Positions 8,483 through 17,722 of a DNA stretch of 64,000 nt are shown here, one piece after another. A program made the position numbers and the translations under genes. This stretch comes from Longispora albida DSM 44784. GTDB taxonomy: Bacteria > Actinomycetota > Actinomycetes > Mycobacteriales > Micromonosporaceae. The stretch is taken from the NCBI RefSeq assembly GCF_000379825.1, contig NZ_KB903836.1:124599-188598 (forward strand). Reading direction: 5' to 3'. The notes beneath the pieces were generated by a model, which saw nothing but the letters and a program-made list of their open reading frames with translations, was not told the DNA's origin and made no database searches. Position 1 is the stretch's first letter. Each line of letters begins with the position of its first letter.

Positions 8483-9238
8483 ATGGAAGACGAACAGGTA
8501 CGTGCGCTGCTCAGCGGGCACGTGACCGAGAATGAGCCGCCGTTCGGGCTGACGGCCGGCACGGTGATCACGGCCGGCCGCCGGGCCCGCCGCGTCCAGC
8601 ACGGGCTCGCGCTCGCCGTGGCGGTACTGGCCACTGTGGTCTCCGTGCCCGTCGCGGTCTCGCTGGCCGGCGGTGCCGGTACCGGCCAGGCGCCGCAGGT
8701 ACCCGCGCAGTTCGCCGCTCCCTCCACCGCCCAGGCCCCGGAAGGCCCGGTGGTCGGCGCGACCGGCGCGCTGATCGATCAGCGGGTCCGCGCGGACCTG
8801 CCGGCCGGCAAGCACCCGGTGACCGTGACGGTGTACCCGAGCGACTGGACGACCAGCAAGCCCATCCCGGACGACCGGGCCGCCTACGCCACCGACTGGC
8901 ATGGCCAGTGGAAGTACACCGGGAAGAAGCTCCGGGTGTCGCTGATGTACCTGTGGCCCGGCGCGCGGGTACAGGGCTGCGCGGCACCGGCGAAGGACTG
9001 CACCGACGTCCAGCTCCCGGACGGCAGCCGCCTGATCACCTACACGGCCAGCATGGGCTCGGCCGTGCCGATGCGCTGGGTACGCCACCACCGCTCGGAC
9101 ACCTACGAGGTGCTGGCCGGCTTCGAGATCGGCCAGGGCAACGGCAACGGGCTGTCCGACGAGGAGCTGGCCCGGATCGCCACCGATCCGCAGCTGGTCT
9201 TCCCGGCCCCGCCGGTCTGGCCGTCCCCGCCCTCCTGA
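8483..9238 (+). CDS. Membrane-anchored probable anti-sigma partner
   Basis: Translation most likely starts at ATG 8483, because GAGAGGA at 8471-8477 is well placed for it and not for the in-frame ATG 8477 that overlaps the sigma stop. The N-terminal ~40 residues are cytosolic and acidic (EDEQVRALLSGHVTENEPPF). One membrane segment follows (residues ~40-65). The remainder of ~185 residues would be outside the membrane and carries two cysteines in a short hydrophilic stretch. This layout is typical of proteins translationally coupled to SigE-type sigma factors. No zinc-binding anti-sigma motif (HxxxCxxC) is present, so the anti-sigma role is inferred from context. Confidence 0.7.
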   Translation: MEDEQVRALLSGHVTENEPPFGLTAGTVITAGRRARRVQHGLALAVAVLATVVSVPVAVSLAGGAGTGQAPQVPAQFAAPSTAQAPEGPVVGATGALIDQRVRADLPAGKHPVTVTVYPSDWTTSKPIPDDRAAYATDWHGQWKYTGKKLRVSLMYLWPGARVQGCAAPAKDCTDVQLPDGSRLITYTASMGSAVPMRWVRHHRSDTYEVLAGFEIGQGNGNGLSDEELARIATDPQLVFPAPPVWPSPPS

Positions 9239-9262
9239 CAGCGGGCAGGGACACGGGGGAAC

Positions 9263-9303
9263 GGAGCCAGCTCCGGCGAGACACTCTCGCCGGGGCTGGC
9301 TCC
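9263..9303 (+). terminator. 19-bp hairpin after sigma/anti-sigma unit
   Basis: Bases 9263-9281 pair with 9285-9303 with one T-G pair, around a three-base loop. It lies 25 bases after the stop of the membrane protein and before the next gene. No T-run follows. Confidence 0.75.
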
Positions 9304-9432
9304 GCATGCCGTGAACGCCCGCTACCTCCTCTGCCGGGTCACCGCGCCAGCCCGTAAGCCAGGTGCAAGTGCTGGTGTAGCGGGACCGCCGAGACTGCTG
9401 TCCTGCGTCGGGTCGGGACACGGGGAGGCGTG

Positions 9433-10347
9433 ATGGGGGACGGATCGGCAGGCCGGCCGGTGGCGGCCCGCTGGCCGGGGTGGCTGCTCAGCGCGGCCGC
9501 TGTGCTGATGATCGGCGCGGAGCCGGTGGCAGCGGAACCGGTGGTGCTGCGGGAGATCACCGCCGGCGAGCGGGACCTGCTGTTCCTGGCCGAGGACGTG
9601 CTCATGTCCCGTTGCATGGCGGAGCACGGCCTGCGGTACGAACCGCAGCGGCCAGACCCGGCCCTGCGCGGCTGGGAAGCACCCCATGTGATCGACAGCG
9701 TCGAGTGGGCCCGCGTGCACGGGCTCGGCCTGTCGCTTCCCGCCCGGGCCAGCGCCGCCCGCCGGGACAACCCGAACAACCGGTACCTGCTGGGGCTGCC
9801 CGAGGACCAGCAGCGGTCCTACATGGCCCGGCTGTACGGCCCCGCGCCGACCGGCATGTCGGTGACGCTGCCGTCCGGCGGGGTCCTGTCGCAGAACCCG
9901 GACAGCTGCCAGTCCCGCGCGCAGGACAGGCTCTACGGCGATGTCCGGGTGTGGTTCCACGCCCGCTCGACAGCCGAGAGCCTGCTGGGTACCTACGCCC
10001 GTGGCATCACCACCGACCCCCGCTACGTCGCCGCCCAGCGGGACTGGGCCGGGTGCATGAGCAGGGCGGGCCACCCGGCCAGCACGCCGGCGGAGTTGCG
10101 TGCGCAACTCGGGCGCGGCGGCAAGCAGGCAACCCAGCCACAGCCGGAAGAACTCGCCGCCGCTGTCGCCGAGGCGACATGCGCCCAGGAGACGGGCTTC
10201 GGAGCGGTTTCCCGGATGGTGTACCGCGAGCGCCGTGCCGCCGCTGTGCGCCCGCACCAGCAGGCCGTCGACACCCATCTCCGGCTCCAGCTGGCCGCGC
10301 TGCGCCGGGCGGACCTATTGACCAGGGGCTTCGCCCCGCGCGTGTGA
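9433..10347 (+). CDS. Secreted protein of unknown function
   Basis: About 304 residues. GGGGAGG at 9422-9428 supports ATG 9433 (or the adjacent GTG 9430). Residues 10-32 form a hydrophobic signal segment ending near PVAAEP. The mature part has scattered cysteines (MSRCMAEHG, DSCQSRAQD, GCMSRAGHP, TCAQETGFG), which would allow two disulfides. The pattern, short conserved cysteine motifs in a helical alpha-rich protein, recurs in secreted actinomycete proteins of unknown role; I cannot name the family. It precedes an I36-type inhibitor gene by about 65 bases. Confidence 0.65.
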   Translation: MGDGSAGRPVAARWPGWLLSAAAVLMIGAEPVAAEPVVLREITAGERDLLFLAEDVLMSRCMAEHGLRYEPQRPDPALRGWEAPHVIDSVEWARVHGLGLSLPARASAARRDNPNNRYLLGLPEDQQRSYMARLYGPAPTGMSVTLPSGGVLSQNPDSCQSRAQDRLYGDVRVWFHARSTAESLLGTYARGITTDPRYVAAQRDWAGCMSRAGHPASTPAELRAQLGRGGKQATQPQPEELAAAVAEATCAQETGFGAVSRMVYRERRAAAVRPHQQAVDTHLRLQLAALRRADLLTRGFAPRV

Positions 10348-10413
10348 CCAGGCAGGCGGCAGCGGGCGGCCACCCGGCCGTCCAGCCCGCCCGCCACGTA
10401 CGAAAGGAATCTC

Positions 10414-10845
10414 GTGATGAGGAAGAAGACGATCGCGGCTCTGGCTCTGGCCGCCGCGCTGGGCGGGACCATCGGGGCCGCTCCGGCTCAGGCGGGCTAC
10501 GTGACGAGGCCGCCGGCCGACTGTGGCCCTGGCCTGCTCTGCGCCTACCAGCACAGGGACTGGGGTGGTGCGAGGTGGAAGTGGTACGGCGACGACACCA
10601 ACTGGAACAACGACTGGAACAACGGGGTCGTGGCGGCCAACCACGCGACCTCCCTGTTCAACAACGGCACGCCGTGCGCCGGTTGTGACACGGTCGTCTT
10701 CTTCGACGAGCCGCTGAGCGCCCCGTCCGCGGGTTACCTCGGGTGCCTGCACCCCGGCACCGGGTACACGAATCTGGTTGTGGACTGGCGGTCCGCGGAG
10801 AACAACATCGAGTCGCACGAATGGATCGGCAAATGTATCGGATGA
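10414..10845 (+). CDS. Secreted peptidase inhibitor family I36 protein
   Basis: The 143-residue protein starts at GTG 10414 or ATG 10417 behind GAAAGGA. A signal peptide ends near GAAPAQA. The mature part has the beta/gamma-crystallin-like signature of I36 (SMPI-type) inhibitors: GLLCAYQHRDWGGARWKWYG, a run of N/W residues, and VVFFDEPLSAPSAGYLGCL. Six cysteines remain in the mature part. Such proteins inhibit secreted metalloproteases or bind calcium; the target is unknown. The stop lies 13 bases before repeat copy A. Confidence 0.85.
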   Translation: MMRKKTIAALALAAALGGTIGAAPAQAGYVTRPPADCGPGLLCAYQHRDWGGARWKWYGDDTNWNNDWNNGVVAANHATSLFNNGTPCAGCDTVVFFDEPLSAPSAGYLGCLHPGTGYTNLVVDWRSAENNIESHEWIGKCIG

Positions 10846-10858
10846 CGAAGCGGGGCTG

Positions 10859-11023
10859 AGAGGTCCTAACTCCATGACTGGCGGCGCTCTGGCGGCCCCA
10901 GAAGACGACCGGACTGCGCAGAATTCCAGGCCGGATACAACACCGGTATCCGCCCTGGAATTCTGCTTGCCGGCCGCCTCCTGGACCTCGCCATAGCACC
11001 ACCGCCATGGAGCTAGGACCTCT
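10859..11023. repeat. Palindromic element, copy A (invariant AACACCG loop)
   Basis: Outer arms 10859-10876 and 11006-11023 are complementary at 17 of 18 positions. Inside, 10918-10930 pairs perfectly with 10954-10966. Separated by one unpaired base on each side, 10932-10938 then pairs with 10946-10952 around the loop AACACCG. Two other elements in the window (43.6 and 48.3 kb) have the same loop and ATAC/GTAT closing stem but different stem bases. It lies just downstream of the I36 gene. Confidence 0.8.
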
Positions 11024-11134
11024 AACGGACCCCCGCCGGCGGTGTAAGCGAACCGCAACCGCGGGTCTAGTGAGGACGGCCAGATTGGAGGCAGCCCAGC
11101 GGTCACGGGGACCCTGGACTGAACGGGAGTGATC

Positions 11135-11500
11135 ATGAAACTCATCAGAACAGCAGGCAAGTACGCGGTGGCGGCCGGTGTGGCCGCAGCAGTGTTCGCC
11201 GGCTTCGCGGGCCCGGCCAGCGCGGCGAACTGGACCCGCTCGGCCACGGGTGCCTATGCGTCCGGTGTCACCAACGCGGCCTGCGACGGTTCGTTCACGC
11301 TCAAGGACACTCTCAGGGACGGCAGGGCGGCTGTTCTCCACATGTGGTGGAACGACGGCCAGGACCACGACCAGTACTACCGCACCAGCGTGGACGGCCC
11401 GTCCATCACCGCGTCCTTCAACAAGCACGACCTGGCTGCCGTGAGTGTGCGGGTAGCACGGGACGGCGGCACCTACAGCCCGTGGCTGACCATCTGCTAG
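11135..11500 (+). CDS. Small secreted protein of unknown function
   Basis: ATG 11135 is preceded by GGGAG at 11125-11129. The first ~30 residues are a signal peptide (KLIRTAGKYAVAAGVAAAVF, cleavage near GPASA-AN). The mature part of about 90 residues contains two cysteines (AACDGSFTL near the middle and the C-terminal TIC) that could form one disulfide, and it is rich in W, D and H (HMWWNDGQDHDQYY). It resembles small beta-sandwich secreted actinomycete proteins, but I do not recognise the family. The gene is convergent with the AfsR-type gene, with only three bases between the stops. Confidence 0.7.
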   Translation: MKLIRTAGKYAVAAGVAAAVFAGFAGPASAANWTRSATGAYASGVTNAACDGSFTLKDTLRDGRAAVLHMWWNDGQDHDQYYRTSVDGPSITASFNKHDLAAVSVRVARDGGTYSPWLTIC

Positions 11501-11503
11501 CTG

Positions 11504-14500
11504 CTAGCCACGGGGGCGGCGGTCCGGGATCCGATCCAGGAGCTCCCGGGCTTCCGCCTCGTGCAGCCGCTGCCCGGTCGCCTGGAACGCCTCGGCCGCC
11601 GCACGGGCGGCTCGCCGGGCGGCCTCGGTCTCGCCCTGCGCTAGCTGCGCCTCGCCCAGCGCGAGAAGAGCCGAGCCTTCGCGGAGGCGGATGCCGCTGG
11701 TCCGGACCAGGCTCACCGCCTGTTCAGCGTGGCTGAGGGCGCCGGGCAAGGCTGCGGCGGCCTCTGCCCGGGCCAGGCCGATCAGGGCTTCGATCCGGCC
11801 AGAGGTGTAGTCGTGTTCGACCCCGATGGCCAGCGCCCGGCGGTGCAGGTCTGCCGCGAGAGCCGGGTCTCCGGCCCGGCGCCGGGCGCTGGCCAGCAGG
11901 TTCAGGGCGTCGAGGGTGGACATGGGATGGCTGATCCGTTCCGCGAGGTCCAGCATGGCCTCGGCTCCAGCGATGGCCTCGCCGAATCGCCCGGCGTGCA
12001 GGTGCGCTTCGGCGATGGCGTGCAGTGCGTGGGCCTCACCGCGCTGGTTACCCAGTGTGCGGTGGAGTTCGTGCGTCTGCTGCGCGAGGGCCATCGCGGC
12101 GTCGATCCTGCCCTGGAACATCACCGCGTACGTCAGGCCGCCGGTGGCGCTGGCCTCCCGTTCCCGTGCGCCGGACTCCCGGGTCAGCGGGATGGCTTCG
12201 GTGTAGAGCTCTTCGGCCTCGGCCAGCTGGCCACGGGCGACCTGGAGCATCGCCAGCCCGATCAGCGCCTTGGACAGCTTGTCCCGGGCGCCCTGTTCCC
12301 GCCACAGGGCGAGCGCGAGCCGGCAGTGCCCGGTCGCGCCGTCGAGATCGCCCTGCTGCATCCGGATGCCGGCCAGGTCGTTGTGGAAGTCGGGCAGGGC
12401 CTCTGACCAGCCGGCCCGGCCGGCCAGCGCGATGGCCCGCTCCAGATGCATCGCGCTGTTCGGCAGGTCAAGGAGCCACTTGCACGTCGCGCTGAGGCTC
12501 GACTCGAGGATGGCTTCGGCCCGGACGTCACCGCTTCGCCGGGCGGCCTCCCGCCCCGCCCTGGCGATCGTGAACGCGTCGGTGGTGTGACCCCGTAGCC
12601 AGGTGTACCCGCGCAGCTGCGCCGCCAGCTGGCACACGATCCGGTCACCAGCTGTGGCCGCCAGCAGCGCCCTGAGGTTGGCGTACTCGGCGTCGAGCCA
12701 GGCCATGGCGTCGTCCGCACTCGTGAACGAGGCTGGGACGATCCCCGTGGTGATCTGGCCGGGGCCGAGGTGGATCGCGCCCGGGAAGGCGTGCAGCACG
12801 GCGGCGTGGGTGCTGTGCAGGTACCACTCGGCCAGCCGGTTCCGGGCCGCCGCGTCCTCGTGGTCGTGCTCGCGGTCGTGCGCGTAGGCCCGGAGCAGGT
12901 CGTGGAACGTGTAACGGCCGGGCTGGTGCTCGTCGAGCAGGCAGGCGGCGGCCAGCTGGCCGAGCGTCTGCCGGGCCTCAGCCTCGGTGGCGCCGGTCAG
13001 TGCCGCGACGGCCGGCCCGGTGAAGTCCGGCCCGGGTACCAGGCCCAGGAACCGGAACGCCCGCCGGGCACCGGGGGCCAGTTCCCGGTAGGACAGGTCG
13101 ATGGCCCCGCGCACAGAGGACTCGGGGTCTCCGGGGATCGCCAGCCCCGCGATCCGGAGTTCGCGCAGCTCGGCGAGGTGATCGGTGATCCGGCGCCCGG
13201 TGTGGTCCGTGAGCTGGGCCGCCGTGACGCGCAGGGCCAGTGGCAGGCCGGCGCAGTACTCGGCCAGCTCGGCCGCCGCGTCCGGCTCTGCGGCCACCCG
13301 CTCCACGCCGGCCAGCTGGGACAGCAGGGCCAGCGACTCGGACTGGTGCAGTACCCGCAGGTCCAGGCGGCGGGCACCGTCGCGGGCCACCAGGCCGGTG
13401 AGCCGGTCCCGGCTGGTGACCAGGGCCAGGGAACCCGGGCCGGCCGGGAGGAGGGGCCTGACCTGCTCGACGGTCCGCGCGTTGTCGAGGACCACGAGGA
13501 ACCTCCGTTCGCTGAGCAGGCTGCGGTACAGCGCGGAGGCCTCCTCCAGCTCCGCCGGAACGTGCGGGGGCGTCACACCGAGGGCCCGCAGGAACCGGGC
13601 CAGCACCTCGATCGGCGGGACCGGCGGCGCCGTGGAGTAGCCGTGCAGGTTGGCGTAGAGCTGCCCGCCGGGGAAGGACGGCCGGGCCCGGTGCGCCCAG
13701 CGCACGGCGAGGGTGGTCTTACCGACCCCGCCGGAGCCGGAGACCACGATCGGCCCGGACTCCGGTACCAGCGCGTCCAGGGCTTGGAGCTGTGCGTCCC
13801 GGCCGGTGAAGTGCGGAACGTCCGGTGGTAGCTGCGATACCGGGGCGGGAAGCGCGGCGGCGGTAGCCGGGGACGGCGGGGTCAGCCCGGCCGGCTCCAG
13901 CGCTGGCTCCTCGGCGAGCATGGCCCGCTGAAGCTTCCTCAGCCTGGTACCCGGCTCCAGGCCGAGCTCGGTGACCAGCACGGCTCGGGTGTCCTGGTAG
14001 ACCCGCAGCGCCTCGCCGACCCGGCCGCAGCGGTAGAGGGCCAGCATCAGGACGGCCTGAAGTCCCTCACGGAGCCGGTGCCGGGCGGCCAGCGCGGACA
14101 GTTCCGGTACCAGGGCCGCGTGCCGGCCAGCGGCGAGTTCGCCTGCTGACCAGTCCTCGACCAGGGCCAGGCGCAGCTCGGCGAGGCGTTCAGCCTCGTC
14201 TCGGACCTCGGCGAGATCCTCGAAGCCGGCATAGGGCTCGCCCCGCCACAACGCCAGAGCCTGGTCGAGGGAACCGGCCCGGGCCAGCGCCTCCGCCTGC
14301 GCGGCGTCCAGCTCTCCGGGACCGGCGAGCAGCCGGTAGCCGGTCGGGTGGTGCTCGATCCGCTCCACGCCCAGGAGCCGCCGGAGCCGGTGCACGAAAA
14401 CCTGGAGGTTCGTCCGGGCGGATCTGGGCGGCTGCCGCGACCACAGCGCCTCGGACAGCCGGTCGACCGAGACTGTCTCATTCGCGTGCCGCAGCAGCAC

Positions 14501-14593
14501 CGCGAGCAGGATGCGCTGCTTCACCGACGCCAGCCCGACGCTCACCCCGGCATCGTCGCGGACCTCCAGCGGCCCCAGCACCCCGAACCACAT
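11504..14593 (-). CDS. AfsR/SARP-family regulator with BTAD, NB-ARC and TPR domains
   Basis: 1029 residues from ATG 14593, which begins MWFGVLGPLEV, the standard start of this family; upstream codons in frame are unlikely. Domains in order: OmpR-type winged-helix DNA-binding domain (residues ~1-92), BTAD (~95-235), NB-ARC/STAND ATPase with P-loop GSGGVGKTTLAVRWA near residue 290 and a FLVVLDNA Walker B, then TPR repeats to the C-terminus. Proteins of this layout activate secondary-metabolite or developmental genes in response to ATP and phosphorylation. The adjacent genes (an acetyltransferase upstream, a secreted protein downstream) do not reveal its target. Confidence 0.93.
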   Translation of the reverse strand: MWFGVLGPLEVRDDAGVSVGLASVKQRILLAVLLRHANETVSVDRLSEALWSRQPPRSARTNLQVFVHRLRRLLGVERIEHHPTGYRLLAGPGELDAAQAEALARAGSLDQALALWRGEPYAGFEDLAEVRDEAERLAELRLALVEDWSAGELAAGRHAALVPELSALAARHRLREGLQAVLMLALYRCGRVGEALRVYQDTRAVLVTELGLEPGTRLRKLQRAMLAEEPALEPAGLTPPSPATAAALPAPVSQLPPDVPHFTGRDAQLQALDALVPESGPIVVSGSGGVGKTTLAVRWAHRARPSFPGGQLYANLHGYSTAPPVPPIEVLARFLRALGVTPPHVPAELEEASALYRSLLSERRFLVVLDNARTVEQVRPLLPAGPGSLALVTSRDRLTGLVARDGARRLDLRVLHQSESLALLSQLAGVERVAAEPDAAAELAEYCAGLPLALRVTAAQLTDHTGRRITDHLAELRELRIAGLAIPGDPESSVRGAIDLSYRELAPGARRAFRFLGLVPGPDFTGPAVAALTGATEAEARQTLGQLAAACLLDEHQPGRYTFHDLLRAYAHDREHDHEDAAARNRLAEWYLHSTHAAVLHAFPGAIHLGPGQITTGIVPASFTSADDAMAWLDAEYANLRALLAATAGDRIVCQLAAQLRGYTWLRGHTTDAFTIARAGREAARRSGDVRAEAILESSLSATCKWLLDLPNSAMHLERAIALAGRAGWSEALPDFHNDLAGIRMQQGDLDGATGHCRLALALWREQGARDKLSKALIGLAMLQVARGQLAEAEELYTEAIPLTRESGAREREASATGGLTYAVMFQGRIDAAMALAQQTHELHRTLGNQRGEAHALHAIAEAHLHAGRFGEAIAGAEAMLDLAERISHPMSTLDALNLLASARRRAGDPALAADLHRRALAIGVEHDYTSGRIEALIGLARAEAAAALPGALSHAEQAVSLVRTSGIRLREGSALLALGEAQLAQGETEAARRAARAAAEAFQATGQRLHEAEARELLDRIPDRRPRG

Positions 14594-14764
14594 CTCAACC
14601 CCCGCTATCCCATCGATGGGCACGATCGTAGGTCCGATGGCAGGTACGGGGCGGCTCAGGACGACATCGGCTCGGTCACAAGCCCATGCCGGGAACGGGT
14701 GACCAGGCGCGCCCGTGGACAAAGGACCGGAGGCCGCCAGGAGACCAGCAGCCGCAGTACCAGG

Positions 14765-15268
14765 TCACCGGGCCGGGCGGAGGAAGATCAGCTCCAGGCC
14801 GTCCTCCTCGTCGATGTGCTCGCCGGCCTGCTCGAAGCCCGTGCCCGCCAGGGTGGCCAGGGAACCGGCGTTGTCCGGGCTGATCGTGGCCCGCACCGTC
14901 GTCACCCCGGGCTCGGCGGCGGCCCGGTCCAGCAGGTACCGCAGCATCGCCTTCGCGTAGCCGCGCCGGCGGCAGTCCGGGTCCACCGCGTAGGCCACCT
15001 CCACGACGCCCTCGTCATCAGGCCTGCCGTGGAAGCCGGACCACCCGACGACCTCGCCCCCGGCCGTGACCACCGCCCCCTGTACCCAGGGACCGTCGGC
15101 AGGTTCGGCGGTCACCTGGCCGGCGCGCCGGCGCCAGGTGCGCAGGCCGCGCTCGCCGACGAAGTACTCCGTCAGGGGCAGGCCGGAGGACTCACGAGCC
15201 CCGGCCAGGTCACCGGCCGCGAGCATGGACATGACAGGGACGCTGAGCTGCACGATCGAAATCTTCAT
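14765..15268 (-). CDS. GNAT-family N-acetyltransferase
   Basis: About 167 residues from ATG 15268 (an in-frame ATG lies 18 bases upstream). The acetyl-CoA binding motif A is clear: VAYAVDPDCRRRGYAKAML, followed by TTVRATISPDNAGSLATLAG. The substrate is unknown; the enzyme would acetylate an amine on a small molecule or protein. It is divergent from the MmcQ/YjbR-type gene at 15360. Confidence 0.88.
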   Translation of the reverse strand: MKISIVQLSVPVMSMLAAGDLAGARESSGLPLTEYFVGERGLRTWRRRAGQVTAEPADGPWVQGAVVTAGGEVVGWSGFHGRPDDEGVVEVAYAVDPDCRRRGYAKAMLRYLLDRAAAEPGVTTVRATISPDNAGSLATLAGTGFEQAGEHIDEEDGLELIFLRPAR

Positions 15269-15359
15269 CGGCCGGGATCCTGCCATGGTCCGGTGCGCGC
15301 CGCAGGTGGTTATCGGCGGTCAGGTCGTTCTGTCGTACCCCGGTGGCAGGATCGGGCGC

Positions 15360-15725
15360 ATGCCGGTGACCGTTGACCAGATCCGGGCGATCGCGAGCGC
15401 CCTGCCCCGCACGTCAGAGCACCTGATCCGGGACCGGATCAAGTTCCGGGTGAAGAGCATCGTGTACCTGGCGTTGTCCCGGGACGAGACCGTGATGGGC
15501 TTCGGGTACCCGAAGGACGAGCGGGCGGCGCTGGTCGCCGCCGAGCCGGAGAAGTTCATGCTGCCCGGCGAGTCCGACATGCGCTACCACTGGGTGCACG
15601 CCCGGCTCGCGGCCCTTGAGGAGCCCGAGCTGCGCGAGCTGATCGTCGAGGCGTGGCGGATGTGCGTGCCGAAGAAGGTGCAGGCGGAGTACGACCGGCT
15701 GGCGGCCGGGGGCGGCGCACCGTGA
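15360..15725 (+). CDS. MmcQ/YjbR family protein
   Basis: 121 residues from ATG 15360. The pattern (VTVDQIRAIASALPRTSEHL, FRVKSIVYLALSRDE, then LPGESDMRYHWVHARL and an AWRMCVPKKV end) matches the YjbR-like double-wing DNA-binding-fold proteins common in actinomycetes. The function is not established. Convergent with the BNR-repeat gene that follows. Confidence 0.85.
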   Translation: MPVTVDQIRAIASALPRTSEHLIRDRIKFRVKSIVYLALSRDETVMGFGYPKDERAALVAAEPEKFMLPGESDMRYHWVHARLAALEEPELRELIVEAWRMCVPKKVQAEYDRLAAGGGAP

Positions 15726-15797
15726 CCTGGTCGCCGGCAGGCGAGGAGGTCCCGCGCCACCCCGGCAGGGATGACGCGGGACTCAGCTGTGGTGCCC

Positions 15798-16970
15798 TCA
15801 GCCGTGCGAGGGTTCCTTGGCCAGGCCCAGGTACAGGGTGCTGGGGAAGGCCGGGTTGAAGGCGATCGCGGTGATCTCGTGCTCGTTGTTGTGCTGCTTG
15901 GTGACCTGGCCGGTGGCGGCGGAGTACTTGTACAGGTCCGTGCCCCAGCCCTGGAAGTTGGAGCCGAACTCGAAGTACAGCTCGGCGGCGTTCACCGGGC
16001 TCGGGTAGAGGCTGGGGCCGTTGACCAGGGTGACGTCGGCGTTCTGGTCGATGACCGCCGTGAAGGTCAGACCGCCGTCGGTGGAGCGGTAGACGTGACG
16101 GCCCTGGCTCGGGTGCCCGGCGTCGGACTGGTCGGTGTCGAGGCCCTGGACGTAGACGACGTTGCTGTCCACCGGGGACACCGCGGCGCTGAAGGCGTTG
16201 ACGCCGAGCGGGCCGGCCGGGGTGAGGTCGAGGCCGGTGGCCGCCGTCCAGGTCTGGCCGCCGTTGAAGGTCACGAAGGCGCCGTTGCTCATGGTGCCCA
16301 CGATGGCGTGGTTCAGGTTGGCCGGGTCGATCGCGACGTCGTAGGCCCACAGGCCGGACCCGGGCGTCGTGCCCTTGGCCGTCCAGGTGACGCCGCCGTC
16401 GGCCGACTCGTGCAGCTGGCCGTTGTAGTCGCCGATCACGAGGTGCAGGCCGTTGGCCGGGTCGACGTTCAGGCCGGTGATGCCGGACGGGGTCGGGTCG
16501 GTGACCTTGACGATCGTGGTACCGGTCAGCCGGAAGATGCCCGACTCGCCGGAGTCCGACCACAGGTAGGCCCGGCCGCCCTTCGCGGCGGTCGCCTTGA
16601 TCACCCAGCCGGAGTTCAGCGAGCCGATCTGGGTCCAGTTGCAGCCGGCGTTGGTGGACCGGTAGACGCGGCGCGTGGTGTTGTACGTGACCGTGTCGGT
16701 CACCTCCTGCACCGCGACCAGGGTGTTGGCGGTGTCGAGGGCTGCCAGGCCGTGGGTGTACGTGATCGGCGTGGTGGTCTTGTTCGTCGCCGTCAGCGTC
16801 GCGCCGTCGTTGTTCGTGTATGTGATGCCGCCGGGGCCGACGACGGTGCTGCACGCGGGGTTGGCCGTCCAGGTGGTCGCGGCGGTGGCCGTGCCGCCCT
16901 GGGCGAGGACTGCGGCGGTCGCGGTGGCGGCCACGGCGAAGCCCTTCACAAACTTGCGCATTACTCTCAT
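15798..16970 (-). CDS. Secreted BNR/sialidase-repeat beta-propeller protein
   Basis: About 390 residues. The start is either ATG 16970 or ATG 16961; the ribosome binding site does not decide. A signal peptide (KFVKGFAVAATATAAVLAQ) ends near TATAA. At least four Asp-box-like repeats are visible (SADGGVTWTA, NGGQTWTAA, STDGGLTFTA, STNAGCNWTQ), spaced as in six- or seven-bladed propellers. Such proteins bind or hydrolyse glycans or act as surface adhesins. The conserved sialidase arginine triad is not evident, so a binding role is more likely than sialidase activity. Confidence 0.85.
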   Translation of the reverse strand: MRVMRKFVKGFAVAATATAAVLAQGGTATAATTWTANPACSTVVGPGGITYTNNDGATLTATNKTTTPITYTHGLAALDTANTLVAVQEVTDTVTYNTTRRVYRSTNAGCNWTQIGSLNSGWVIKATAAKGGRAYLWSDSGESGIFRLTGTTIVKVTDPTPSGITGLNVDPANGLHLVIGDYNGQLHESADGGVTWTAKGTTPGSGLWAYDVAIDPANLNHAIVGTMSNGAFVTFNGGQTWTAATGLDLTPAGPLGVNAFSAAVSPVDSNVVYVQGLDTDQSDAGHPSQGRHVYRSTDGGLTFTAVIDQNADVTLVNGPSLYPSPVNAAELYFEFGSNFQGWGTDLYKYSAATGQVTKQHNNEHEITAIAFNPAFPSTLYLGLAKEPSHG

Positions 16971-17130
16971 ACCCCCAGATTGGGTGGCGGATGACGTCAT
17001 CATTCTGGTGGCCACTGTGGACAGTGCATAGTGGACAGAAATGTGAACGATCTCAACCCGGGCAGCGGAACCTGGAAGGCACATAGAGGGCGGCCGATGA
17101 TGCGCCGCGAATCACTGGCAGTATGGGTGG

Positions 17131-17622
17131 ATGTCTCTCTACGTCACGCGGTATACGGCCCGCGCGGTGATCATCCATGACGGGGCGGTGCTGTTCACGG
17201 TCGGTGGCCGGGCGGGGGCCGGGCGGTACCACCTCCCGGGTGGCGGGCAGGACCCCGGCGAGGGGCTCCGTGACACGGTGGCCAGGGAGGTACTGGAGGA
17301 GACCGGCCTCGCCGTGGCTCCAGGTGAGCTGTTGTGGGTGCGCGAGACGACGTATCCGCTCCGGGAGGGCGGCGGGTACCGGCACCGCGTCGACGTCGTC
17401 TTCGCCGCCACCGTGCTGGGCGATCCGGCGGCGGCCCGGCTCGGCCACGACGCCGGCAGCACCCGCGCGGTCGTCTGGGTCCCGCTGGGCGACCTCGGTA
17501 CGGTCGACCTCCAGCCGCCCGGCCTCGCCACCCTGCTCCCGGAGGTCGCGGCGGGACGGCCGGTCCCGCGGTACTCCGACGAGCGCCCGGCAGTGGCGGG
17601 GCGTGACGCACGCCTGGGCTGA
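17131..17622 (+). CDS. NUDIX hydrolase
   Basis: 163 residues from ATG 17131. A full Nudix box is present from about residue 37: GGGQDPGEGLRDTVA followed by REVLEETGL, which keeps the GX5EX7REUXEEXGU pattern with its metal-binding glutamates. Nudix enzymes cleave nucleoside diphosphates linked to another moiety; the substrate cannot be told from the sequence. It stands alone between a divergent secreted protein and the operator-controlled MBOAT gene. Confidence 0.93.
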   Translation: MSLYVTRYTARAVIIHDGAVLFTVGGRAGAGRYHLPGGGQDPGEGLRDTVAREVLEETGLAVAPGELLWVRETTYPLREGGGYRHRVDVVFAATVLGDPAAARLGHDAGSTRAVVWVPLGDLGTVDLQPPGLATLLPEVAAGRPVPRYSDERPAVAGRDARLG

Positions 17623-17660
17623 CGCGCCGCGGCGGCGGTGAGCGCAAGCCGGAAGGCCAA

Positions 17661-17708
17661 TTGAACATGTTCAACTAGGGTGTTAGGTTCACCCTTGAAC
17701 GTGTTCAA
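17661..17708. promoter_or_regulatory. Two TTGAAC-N2-GTTCAA palindromes
   Basis: TTGAACATGTTCAA (17661-17674) and TTGAACGTGTTCAA (17695-17708) are both full 14-base palindromes, 34 bases apart (about three helical turns), just upstream of the MBOAT-type gene. They look like binding sites of a TetR- or MarR-type repressor dimer. No such regulator is encoded next door. Confidence 0.75.
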
Positions 17709-17722
17709 TGGGGAGGTCGGCT

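Noticed and set aside
10859-11023. Integron attC-like site
   Set aside because: No core recombination sites and no integron integrase gene; copies lie after unrelated genes.
17661-17674. LexA/SOS box interpretation of the TTGAAC/GTTCAA palindromes
   Set aside because: The SOS box needs four bases between GAAC and GTTC; here there are two.
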